A stretch of 64,000 nt of DNA from Microglena sp. YARC (Eukaryota > Chlorophyta > Chlorophyceae > Chlamydomonadales > Chlamydomonadaceae), in contig CM039465.1 in the NCBI GenBank assembly GCA_022414725.1, positions 2,432,039 through 2,496,038 of the forward strand, read 5' to 3'. Below, in pieces: positions 1 to 12,000 of the stretch. Numbering within the stretch: position 1 is the first letter of the stretch; each line of letters opens with the position of its first letter. The position numbers and the translations under genes are program-made. The notes below the pieces were generated by a model. It did no database searches, was not told the origin of the DNA, and worked only from the letters and a program-made list of their open reading frames with translations.

Positions 1-1613
1 TGATACCTTGCCAAGCACTAGCCAAGCAAGTGAACTGATACCTTGCCAAGCACTAGCCAAGCAAGTGAACTGATACCTTGCCAAGCACTAGCCAAGCAAG
101 TGAACTGATACCCTTGCCAAGCACTAGCCAAGCAAGTGAACTGATACCTTGCCAAGCACTAGCCAAGCAAGTGAACTGATACCTTGCCAAGCACTAGCCA
201 AGCAAGTGAACTGATACCTTGCCAAGCACTAGCCAAGCAAGTGAACTGATACCTTGCCAAGCACTAGCCAAGCAAGTGAACTGATACCTTGCCAAGCACT
301 AGCCAAGCAAGTGAACTGATACCTTGCCAAGCACTAGCCAAGCAAGTGAACTGATACCTTGCCAAGCACTAGCCAAGCAAGTGAACTGATACCTTGCCAA
401 GCACTAGCAAGCAAGTGAACTGATACCTTGCCAAGCACTAGCCAAGCAAGTGAACTGATACCTTGCCAAGCACTAGCCAAGCAAGTGAACTGATACCTTG
501 CCAAGCACTAGCCAAGCAAGTGAACTGATACCTTGCCAAGCACTAGCCAAGCAAGTGAACTGATACCTTGCCAAGCACTAGCCAAGCAAGTGAACTGATA
601 CCTTGCCAAGCACTAGCCAAGCAAGTGAACTGATACCTTGCCAAGCACTAGCCAAGCAAGTGAACTGATACCTTGCCAAGCACTAGCCAAGCAAGTGAAC
701 TGATACCTTGCCAAGCACTAGCCAAGCAAGTGAACTGATACCTTGCCAAGCACTAGCCAAGCAAGTGAACTGATACCTTGCCAAGCACTAGCCAAGCAAG
801 TGAACTGATACCTTGCCAAGCACTAGCCAAGCAAGTGAACTGATACCTTGCCAAGCACTAGCCAAGCAAGTGAACTGATACCTTGCCAAGCACTAGCCAA
901 GCAAGTGAACTGATACCTTGCCAAGCACTAGCCAAGCAAGTGAACTGATACCTTGCCAAGCACTAGCCAAGCAAGTGAACTGATACCTTGCCAAGCACTA
1001 GCCAAGCAAGTGAACTGATACCTTGCCAAGCACTAGCCAAGCAAGTGAACTGATACCTTGCCAAGCCACTAGCCAAGCAAGTGAACTGATACCTTGCCAA
1101 GCACTAGCCAAGCAAGTGAACTGATACCTTGCCAAGCACTAGCCAAGCAAGTGAACTGATACCTTGCCAAGCACTAGCCAAGCAAGTGAACTGATACCTT
1201 GCCAAGCACTAGCCAAGCAAGTGAACTGATACCTTGCCAAGCACTAGCCAAGCAAGTGAACTGATACCTTGCCAAGCACTAGCCAAGCAAGTGAACTGAT
1301 ACCTTGCCAAGCACTAGCCAAGCAAGTGAACTGATACCTTGCCAAGCACTAGCCAAGCAAGTGAACTGATACCTTGCCAAGCACTAGCCAAGCAAGTGAA
1401 CTGATACCTTGCCAAGCACTAGCCAAGCAAGTGAACTGATACCTTGCCAAGCACTAGCCAAGCAAGTGAACTGATACCTTGCCAAGCACTAGCCAAGCAA
1501 GTGAACTGATACCTTGCCAAGCACTAGCCAAGCAAGTGAACTGATACCTTGCCAAGCACTAGCCAAGCAAGTGAACTGATACCTTGCCAAGCACTAGCCA
1601 AGCAAGTGAACTG
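1..1613 (-). repeat. 35-bp satellite array, clean minus-orientation block
   Basis: About 46 head-to-tail copies of the 35-bp unit, read here as its reverse complement (TGATACCTTGCC...). The copies are nearly identical; the few differences are single-base changes in length, for example an extra C near 113, a missing base pair of GCC near 408 and an extra C near 1065. The array runs off the left end of the window, so its true start is not seen. No gene or promoter is visible. Confidence 0.97.
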
Positions 1614-4600
1614 ATAGCCTTGCCCAAGCACTAGCCATGCAACTGATACCTTGCCAAGCACTAGCCAAGCAAGTGAAAAGTGATACCCTTGCCAAGCACT
1701 AGCCAAGCAAGTGAACTGATACGTTGCCAAGCACTAGCAAGCAAGTGAACTGATACCTTGCAAGCACTAGCCAAGCAAGTGAACTGATACCTTGCCAAGC
1801 ACTAGCCAAGCAAGTGAACTGATACCTTGCAAGCACTAGCCAAGCAAGTGAACTGATACCTTGCCAAAAAGCACTAGCCAAGCAAGTGAACTGATACCTT
1901 GCCAAGCACTAGCCAAGCAAGTGAAGATACCTTGCAAGCACTTAGCCAAGCAAGTGAACTGATACCTTGCCAAGCACTAGCCAAGCAAGTGAACTGATAC
2001 CTTGCCAAGCACTAGCCAAGCAAGTGAACTGATACCTTGCCAAGCACTAGCCAAGCAAGTGAACTGATACCTTGCCAAGCACTAGCCAAGCAAGTGAACT
2101 GATACCTTGCCAAGCACTAAGCCAAGCAAGTGAATGGCCAAGCACTAGCCAAGCAAGTGAACTGATACCTTGCAAGCACTAGCCAAGCAAGTGAAACTGA
2201 TACCTTGCCAAGCACTAGCCAAGCAAGTGAACTGATAACTTGCCAAGCACTAGCCTTGCCAAGCAAGTGAACTGATACCTTGCCATATAGATTGCACTAA
2301 GCCAAGCAAGTGAACTGATACCTTGCCAAGCACTAGCCAAGCAACAAGTGAACTGATACCTTACGCCAAGCCACTAGCACAAGCAAGTGAACTGATACCT
2401 GCCAAGCACTATGCCAAGCAAGTGAACTGATACCTTGCCAAAGCACTAGCCAAGCAAGTGAACTGATACCTTGCCAAGCACTTAGCCAAGCAAGTGAAAC
2501 TGATACCTTGCCAAGCACTAGCCAAGCAAAGCTAGCCAAGCAAGCTGATGATACCTTGCCAAGCACTAGCCAAGCCGCAAGTGAACTGATACCTTGCCAA
2601 GCACTAACTGCCCTGCCCAAGCACTAGCCAAGCACAAGTGAACTGATACCTTGCTTAAGCACTAGCCAAGCAAGTGAACTGATACCTTGCCAAGACTAAG
2701 AAGTGACAAGCTTGCCAAGCACTAGCCAAGCAAGTGAACTGATACCTTGCCAAGCACTAGCCAAGCAAGTTTGAACTGATACTTGCCAAGCACTAGCCAA
2801 GCAAGTGAACTGATACCTTGCCAAGGCACTGACTAGCCAAAGCAAGTGAAACTGATCACTGGCCAAGCACATAGCCAGCTCCTTGCCAAGCACTAGCCAA
2901 GCAAGTGAACTGAATACCGTTAGCCAAGCAAGTGAACTGATACCTTGCCAAGCCAAGGCAAGTGAACTGATAACCTTGCCAAGCACATAGCCAAGCAAGT
3001 GAACTGATACCTGCCAAGCACTAGCGGTTACACAATCTTCCTCCAAGCAAGGAACTGATACCTTGCCAACACTTAGCAAGCAAGGAACTGACCTTGCCAA
3101 AACACTCTCCATCAGAAGAGTACTGATACCTTGAAAAGCCACTAGCCAAGAAAGTTGATACCTTGCCAGCACTAAGCCAAGCAATAGTGAACTGAACTTG
3201 CCAAAAACACCCAAGGCAAAGTGAACTCTCCTTGCAACCGCAAAGTGCACTACCCTTGTGCTAGAACCTGGCATTCTTGGATGTGAGCATCTAGCCAAGT
3301 TGTGGGGTGAGACTGATACCTTGCCAAGCACTACCAAGCAAGTGAGGGGGGACTCCTTGCTAAGCCAAGCCCACTGATACCTTGCCAAGCACTAGCCAAG
3401 CAAGTGAACTCATCCCTTTAGGACCTTGCCAAGTCACTAGCCAAGCAAGTAACTGATACCAGTTGCCAAGCACTAGCCAGCAATGAACTGATACCTTGCC
3501 AAGCACTACCATATCAAGTGAACTGATACTTGCCAAGCACTAGCCAAGCAAGCAATGTGAACTGATACCTTGCCCCAAGCACATAGTTTGCCAAGCACTA
3601 GGTTGGCCATGCAAGTGAAGTTTGGTGGATGACCTTGCAAGGCACTAGCCAAGCAAGACTGTACACTAAGTCTCTAATTGCAAGCAAGTGAACTGATACC
3701 TTGGCCAAGCACTAGCCAAGCAAGTGAACTATACCTTGCCAACAGCCAAGCAAGTGAACTGATACCTGCCACGACTAGCCACAGAAGCTGAACTATACCT
3801 TGCCAAGCACTAGTGCCAAGCGAAGTGAACCTGATACCTTGCCAAGCACAGCCAAAACAAAAGTGATATCTTGATACCTTTGCCAAGCATCAGCCAAGCA
3901 ACGTGAACTTGATACCTGCCACTAGCAACTGATCCAGAAGCAAGTGAAACTGATACCTTGAGCCAAGACACTAAGCCAAACAAATGTAACTGATACTTGT
4001 CCAAACAACTAGCCAAGCAAGTGCGATTACCTTGTCCAACACTAGCCAAGCAAGTGAAACTGCATACCTTGCCACCCAAGCAAAGGTAAACCTAATGTAC
4101 CCTCGCCAAGCACTATCTCAAGCAAGTGAACTGATACCATGGCCAGACACTACCCAAGACAACTGAACTTAATACCCCACTAAAAGCAGCTACCAAAGCA
4201 AGAACTGATACCTTGCCAAGCACTAGCAAGCCCACGTGATACTGATCCACTCTGACCAGAGACCCAGACACTAGCCAGCAAGTGACTGATACTTGCACAT
4301 AGCACTTAGCCACAACTAAACGATTACACTGCCAAAAGCGAGCTATGCGCCAATAACTATACCTTCCAGAGCACTAGCCACGCAAGTTGAACTATACCTT
4401 GCCAAGCACAGCCAAGCAAGGTGAACTAGACCTTGCAAAGCACTAGCCAAGCCAAAGTGATATACTGATACGCTTGCCAAGTCACTATGTCCAAGCAAAG
4501 TGAACCTTGGTACCGTGCCAAGCACTAGCCAACTAGAAACTATTACCTTTCCAAGCACTAGCCAAGCAAGTAACTATTACCTCCCAACAGCCCAAGCAAG

Positions 4601-7600
4601 TGACTGATACCTTGCCAAGCACTATCCAAATAACCTGATACCTTGCGCAAGCACTAGCCTAGCAATGAACTGAACCTGGCCAGAGAGCATAGCCAAGCAA
4701 GTAACTAATACGCTTTTGGCCAGCCTACTTAGCCGAGCACAGTGACGATACCCGCTGCCATAGCGACTACCAGCATTGTGAACTATATCCTACCAACTAG
4801 ACACAGCCAAGCAAGTTAACTGATACCCTTACCAAGCACAGCCAAGCAAGTGAACTATACCTTCCAAGCCACAAGCCAAGCAATGAACTCGATAACGCGG
4901 CCATGAGCACCCTATCCAAGCAAACTGAACTGATACGCTTGCCATTAGCATATCCTAAGCAAGTAATCTGATACTCACCATCATCATCTAAGCCGAACAA
5001 TAAACTTGAACCTATGCCTAAGCAATAGCCAATGACAATTCTGACACTTATACCTTTCCAACACTAGCCAAAGCAAATTGCGTGAACTAGAGTAGGCGCT
5101 GCCAGAGCCCTATCCAATGCAAGTAACTATATATAGCCTATTGCCAAGTACTGACAAGCATCAGTGTGAACTGATATCTCTTCTGACATATCAAGCAAGT
5201 TGAACTGATACAGCTTGCCAAGCACTATCCAAGCAAGGTGAACTATACCTTGCAAGCACTAGCCAAGCAATGTGAACTATACTTGCCAAGCACTACCAAG
5301 CAAGTGAATATCCCTTTGCCATAAAAGCACTATCACCAACAACTGTTACAGCTATCCTGCCATACATAAAGCCAAGCAAGGTGAACTATACCTTTGCCAA
5401 AGCACTACCAAGGCAAGGAACCTGATTACGGCCCCCAAAATGGCATACGCAAGCAGCAACTTTAATACCTTGCAAGCCAGCTATCCAACAAGATAACTGA
5501 AATACAACTGACACAAGCACTACCATAGCACACATGACTTCTACTATCCCAAGCACTAGCAGGAGCAACCCTTAAATCCTAACCTTGCCAAGCACTGCCA
5601 AGCAAATAACTACATCACCATTCCACGAGACTAAGCCAAGCACAGGAACTGATACCTTGCCAGGAGCACTACCAAGCAAGTGAACTGAATACCTTCCAAG
5701 CACTAGGCCCAAGCAACTAACTCCATCCTGCGCCTGCACACAAGCAATTGAACTAAGACGGCTTCCAACACTAGCCAGCAAGTGAACTGATACTTGCCAA
5801 GCACTGCCAAGCACAAAACTGATACCTTTGGCTCTATATTATACTACTACAGCCAACAACGTAATGATACCGTGCCCAAGCCTAGCAAGCAAGTGAACTA
5901 TACCTTCCAAGCACACCAAGCAAGTGAACTTGGATACCTTCACATCCATTTCAGCACTAGCCAAGCAAGAGCCATTGTAACTAACCTTGCAAGCACTTAC
6001 CAAGCAAGTGAACTGTGATACCTTGCCAAGCACGTAGACCAAAGCATAGTGAACTTGATACATCTTGCCTACATCGCTATCAAGCAGATAGCACAACTTT
6101 GTCTACCTTGCAAGCCACTAACCAAGCAAGAAACTATAACCTTGCCAAGCACGAGCCAAGCAAAGTGAACTGAACCTTGCCAAGCACTGCCAACAATGAA
6201 CTGCATACCTGCCAAGCACTAGACAAGCAATAACGGATACCGCCAAGCACTACAAGCAAAGAGTATGAACTGGATACCTGTGCCAAACCACCTAGAACCA
6301 CAGCACAGTTAAACTTAACCATGCCAAACAAACTAGTTACCAAGAAAAGTGCTGACTATACCTGACCAAGCGACTAGTCCAAGCATAGCAACTGAGTGAC
6401 CTTGCCATAGACTAGCCAAGCATGTGAATGATACCATTGCCAACACTAGCCAAAGCAAGAACTCATACCTGCCAAGCACTAGCCAAGCATGAACTGATTT
6501 AAAAACCTTGCCAAGCACTCAGCCAACAAGTAACTGATACCTTGCCAAAGACACTATCCAAGCAAATGACTGATACCTTCCACAGCACAGCTCTATGCAA
6601 AGAAGTAACTCGCTTGACCCCTTCCACCCAGCAACTAGCCAAGCAATGAAGTTCTACCTTGCCAAACACTACCCCACATCAGCCAACGTACTATCGATAC
6701 CCCTTGCACCGTAGACAATCAAAAGCGAACGTGAACTAAGATGAGCCTTGCCCAAGCACTAGCTCAAGCAACGCCTATATCAGTATTCACCCACACACGC
6801 ACTAGCCAAGCGCATAGGAAAAGCTGGATACCCTCCTACACGCGACTAGCCAAGCAAGTCAACTAACTCTTCACACTATATTCGCAAGCGAAGTGAGACT
6901 GTGATACACTTGCAACACTTAGACCAACGCTAAAGCCCTGAACTATACACTTTCACAAAATCACGGTTAGCCAAGCAATATAACGTGAACCTGATACCTC
7001 GCCACTCCAGCACTAGCTAGCTAAAAATTGAACTGATACCTGCCAGCACTAGCCAAGTCAGGTGCCAATGACCTCCTGATTCTACTACTTTAGCCCCCAC
7101 CAGCCCCCTACTGCAAGCGAGAAATCTAAAAAATACCTCACAGAGCACTAGCCAAGGCAAGTGAAACTGATACCTTGCCAAAGCACTACCAAGCGGAGGG
7201 TGAACTGAACTACCTTGCCAAGGCACTTGAGCCAAGCAATTTAACTGATACCATTGCAAGCACTAGCCATAGCAACGTGGGAGACTGATACCTGCCTATC
7301 AGCCACTAGCTCAAACCAACGTTCGCCCATTGACTGGAGTACCTTTCTACAATCACCTAGCTCAAAGCAATGAAACTGATTACCTTACAAGCACATGGAC
7401 GCAGAAGCATAAGTAACGATACCTTGCCAAGCACTACCAAGCAAGTGAACTATACCTTGGCTCAAGCACTAGATCCAGCGAGATGACTGAGTATCCTTGC
7501 AAGCACAGCCAACAATGTAACTGAACCTGCCAAGCACTAGCCAAGCAAGTTGATAGCCTCCATGAACCGTGCCATGAGCACTAGCAAGCAAGTGAACTGA

Positions 7601-8000
7601 ACCTTGCAAGCAGCCTACATACTATAATGAACTGGTGAACTTCTCTGCCAAAGCACGAGCCAAGACAAGTAAACGATACCTTGCAAGCACTAGCCAAGCA
7701 ATGAACTATACCCTGCCAAGCACTAGGCCATAGCAATGAGATCTGATACCTTCGCCAAGCACTTACCAAGCAAGCGTGAACTGGATACCTTGCTCTATGA
7801 GCACTAGCCAAGCAAGTACTGATACTCTTGCCAAGCACTAGGCCAAGCAATGTAACTATACGTCCCAAGCAGTCTATACAAAGCAAGTGAACTATAACTT
7901 ACCTGTCAAAAGCAACTAGCCAAGCAAGGATACTTCAAGCACTGTAGCAAGAAGTGAACTGATACGTTGCCAAGCCCTAAGCAAGCAAGTGAACTGATAC
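1614..8000 (-). repeat. 35-bp satellite array, corrupted minus-orientation block up to the gap
   Basis: The same unit continues in the same orientation, but the copies acquire indels and some substitutions that become dense from about 2300 and worst between about 4000 and 7980. Unit landmarks such as CACTAGCCAAGCAAG and TGATACC stay recognisable at about the right spacing throughout. The corruption grows toward the N gap and mirrors the pattern on the other side, which fits unpolished long-read sequence better than old diverged satellite. Apparent open frames here, up to 230 codons on the minus strand at 2696-3388, exist only because indels remove the regular stops. Confidence 0.9.
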
Positions 8001-9000
8001 NNNNNNNNNNNNNNNNNNNNNNNNNNNNNNNNNNNNNNNNNNNNNNNNNNNNNNNNNNNNNNNNNNNNNNNNNNNNNNNNNNNNNNNNNNNNNNNNNNNN
8101 NNNNNNNNNNNNNNNNNNNNNNNNNNNNNNNNNNNNNNNNNNNNNNNNNNNNNNNNNNNNNNNNNNNNNNNNNNNNNNNNNNNNNNNNNNNNNNNNNNNN
8201 NNNNNNNNNNNNNNNNNNNNNNNNNNNNNNNNNNNNNNNNNNNNNNNNNNNNNNNNNNNNNNNNNNNNNNNNNNNNNNNNNNNNNNNNNNNNNNNNNNNN
8301 NNNNNNNNNNNNNNNNNNNNNNNNNNNNNNNNNNNNNNNNNNNNNNNNNNNNNNNNNNNNNNNNNNNNNNNNNNNNNNNNNNNNNNNNNNNNNNNNNNNN
8401 NNNNNNNNNNNNNNNNNNNNNNNNNNNNNNNNNNNNNNNNNNNNNNNNNNNNNNNNNNNNNNNNNNNNNNNNNNNNNNNNNNNNNNNNNNNNNNNNNNNN
8501 NNNNNNNNNNNNNNNNNNNNNNNNNNNNNNNNNNNNNNNNNNNNNNNNNNNNNNNNNNNNNNNNNNNNNNNNNNNNNNNNNNNNNNNNNNNNNNNNNNNN
8601 NNNNNNNNNNNNNNNNNNNNNNNNNNNNNNNNNNNNNNNNNNNNNNNNNNNNNNNNNNNNNNNNNNNNNNNNNNNNNNNNNNNNNNNNNNNNNNNNNNNN
8701 NNNNNNNNNNNNNNNNNNNNNNNNNNNNNNNNNNNNNNNNNNNNNNNNNNNNNNNNNNNNNNNNNNNNNNNNNNNNNNNNNNNNNNNNNNNNNNNNNNNN
8801 NNNNNNNNNNNNNNNNNNNNNNNNNNNNNNNNNNNNNNNNNNNNNNNNNNNNNNNNNNNNNNNNNNNNNNNNNNNNNNNNNNNNNNNNNNNNNNNNNNNN
8901 NNNNNNNNNNNNNNNNNNNNNNNNNNNNNNNNNNNNNNNNNNNNNNNNNNNNNNNNNNNNNNNNNNNNNNNNNNNNNNNNNNNNNNNNNNNNNNNNNNNN
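8001..9000. other. Assembly gap of exactly 1000 N
   Basis: The N run begins at 8001 and ends at 9000. A round length points to a placeholder gap rather than a measured distance, so the real separation of the two flanks is unknown. The satellite changes orientation across it. Confidence 0.99.
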
Positions 9001-12000
9001 AAAAAAGAGAAGAATCAGTTCCTTGCTTGCTAGTGCTTGACAAGGTAATTCAGTTCACTGCTTTGGGCTAAGTGGGGCTTTTTGGCAAAGGTAAAAAATC
9101 CAGGTTTTTTTTTTTCCAACTTTGGGCCCTTTTTTTTTTTGGGGGGGGGCCCCCCCCCCCCCCTTTTAAAAAGGTTTTTGGGCCCCCCCTTTGGGCCAAA
9201 AAAAAAAGGGTTTTAAAAAATCCCCAGGTTTTTTCACTTGCTTGCCTAAGTTTGGCTTTGGGGCAAGGTTAGATTTCAGTTTTCAAAAAACTTGCCTTTT
9301 TGGCTTAAGTGTGGGCTTTGGGCCAAAGGTAAATCAAGTTCCAACTTGCCCTTTTGGGCTAGTGCTTTGGCAAGGTTAATCAGTTTCACTTTGTTTGCCT
9401 TGGCTTAGTGGGCCACTTTGGCCAAGGGTATCAGTTTTCACTTGCCTTTGCTAGTTGCTTGTGCAAGGTATCAGTTTTTCACTTGGGCTTGGCTAGTGCT
9501 TTGGCAAGGTTATCAGTTCCACTTGCTTTTTGGGCTAGTGCTTTTTGGCAAGGTTATCAGTTCACCTTGCTTGGCTAGTGGCTTGGCAAGGTAATAGTTT
9601 ACTTGCCTTGGCTCCCGTGCTTGGCAAGGTATCAGCTCCACTTGCTTGGCTAGTGCTTGGCAAGGTATCAGTTCACTTTGCCTTGGCTAGTGCTTGGCAA
9701 GGTAATCAAGTTCCCACGCTTGCTTGGCTGTGTTGCAAGGTAAATCCCCCAGTTTCACTTGCTTGGCTAGTGCTTGGCAAGGTATCAGTTCACTTTGCGT
9801 TGGCTAGTGCTTGGCAAGCGTAATCAGTTCACTTGCTTGGCTAGGCTTGGAAGGTATCAGTTCACTTGCTTGGCTTAGTGCTTGCACAGCGTATCAGTTT
9901 ACTTGCTTGGCTAGTGCTTGGGCAAGGTATCAGTTTTTCACTTGCTTGGCTAGTGCTTGGCAAGGTATCAGTTTCACTTGGCCTTGCTAGTGCTTGGCCA
10001 AGGTATCAGTTACTTGCTTGGCCTAGTTGCTTGGCAAGGTATCAGTTCAATTTGGCTTGGCTAGTGCTTGGAAGGTATCAGTTACTTGCTTGGCTAGTCT
10101 TGGCAGGTATCAGTTCACTGCTTTGGGCTAGTGGCTTGCAAGGTTAATCAGTTTCACCTTGCTTGGGCTAGTGCTTGGCAAGGTATCAGTTCACTTGCTT
10201 TTGGCTAGTGCTTGGCAAGTATCAGTTTCACTTGCTTTGGCTAGTGCTTGGCAAGGTATCAGTTTCAAATTGCTTGGCTAGTGCTTGGCAAGGTATCAGT
10301 TTCCATTTGCTTTGGCTTAGTGCTTGGGCAAAGGTATCAGTTTTCACTTGCTTGGTAGTGCTGTCAAGGTATCAGTTCACTTGCTTGGCTAGTGCTTGGC
10401 AAGGTATCAGTTCAACTTGCTTGGCTAGTGCTTGGCAAGGTATCAGTTCACTTGCTTTGGCTAGTGTTGGCAAGGTAATCAGTTCACTTGCTTGGCTAGT
10501 GTTGGCAAGGTTATCATTCACTTGCTTGGCTAGTGCCTTGGCCAAGGTTATCAAGTTCACTTGCTTGGCTAGTGCTTGGCAAGGTATCAGTTGCACTTGC
10601 TTGGCTAGTGCTTGGCAAGGTTAGTCAGTTACTTGCTTGGCTAGTGCTTGGCAAGGTATCAGTTTCACTTGCTTGGCTAGTGCTTGCTAAGGTATCAGTT
10701 CACTTTGCTTGGCTAGTGCTTGGCAAGGTATCAGTTCACGTTGCTTGGCTATGCTTGGCAAGGTATCAGTTCACTTGCTTGGCTAGTGCTTGGCAAGGTA
10801 TCAGTCAACTTGCTTGGCTAGTGCTTGGCAAGGTATCAGTTCACTTGGCTTGGCTAAGTGCTTGGCAAGGTATCAGTTCACTTGCTTTGGCTAGTGCTTG
10901 CAAGGTAATCAAGTTCACTTGCTTGGCTAGTGCTTGGCAAGGTATCAGTTCACTTGCTTGGCTATGCTTGCAAGGTATTCAGTTTCCTTGCTTTGGCTAG
11001 TCTTTGGCAAGGTAATCAGTTTTCACATTGCTTTGGCTCAAGTGCTTGGCAAGGTTATAGTTCACATTGCTTGGCTATGCTTGGCAGGTATCAGTTCACT
11101 TGCTTGGCTAGTGCTTGGCAAGGTAATCGCAGTTTCACTTGCTTGGCTAGTGCTTGGCAAGGTATCAGTTTCACTTGCTTGGGCTAGTGCTTGGCAGGTA
11201 AATCAGTTACTTGCTTGGCTAGTGCTTGGCAAGGTTATCAGTTCACATTGTTGGCTAGTGCTTGGCAGTATCCAGTTTCACTTTCTTGGCTAGTGCTTGG
11301 CAAGGTATCAGTTCACTTGCTTGGCTAGTGCTTGGGCAAAGGTATCAGTTCACTTGCTTGGCTAGTGCTTGGCAAAAAGGTATCAGTTCACTTGCTTGGC
11401 TAGTGCTTGCAAGGTATCAGTTTTCACTTGCTTGGCTAGTGCTTGGCTAAGGTATCAGTTCACGTTGCTTTGGCTAGTGCTTGGCAAGACTTATCAGTTC
11501 TTGCTTTGGCTAGTGCTTGCAAGTATCAGTTCACTTGCTTGGCTAGTTGCTGTGGCAAGGTAATCAAGTTCACTTTGCTTGCTAGTGCTTGGCAAAGGTA
11601 TCAGTTCACTTGCTTTGGCTAGTGCTTGGCAAGGTGATCAGTTCACTTGCTTCGGCTAGTGCTTGGCAAGGGTATCAGTTCACGTTGCTTGGCTAGTGCT
11701 TTGCAAGGTATCAGTTCCTTGCTTGGCTAGTGCTTGGCAAAGGTATCAGTTCACTTGCTTGGCTAGTAGCTTGGCGGTATCAGTTCACATTGCTTTGGCT
11801 AGTGCCTTGGCAAAGGTATCAGTTCAAGGTATCAATACTTGTTATCAGTTCTTTGGCTAGTGCTTGGCAAGCGTATCAGTTCAGTTACTTGGCTTGGCTT
11901 AGTGCTTGCAAGGTGGCTAGTGCTGTGTCAGTTTCACTTGCTTGGCTAGTGCTTGCAAGGTATATCAGGTATCAGTTCACTGCTTGGCTAGTGCTTGGCA

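Noticed and set aside
2696..3388. A 230-codon minus-strand open frame, the longest real-sequence frame in the window.
   Set aside because: It is frame-shifted satellite. The unit normally has TAG on both strands (CTAG), closing each frame every 105 bp; random indels in the noisy block removed the stops. The translation repeats satellite-derived strings.
7916..9043. Open frames of about 360-375 codons on both strands across the gap.
   Set aside because: They are almost entirely unknown residues from the 1000 N.
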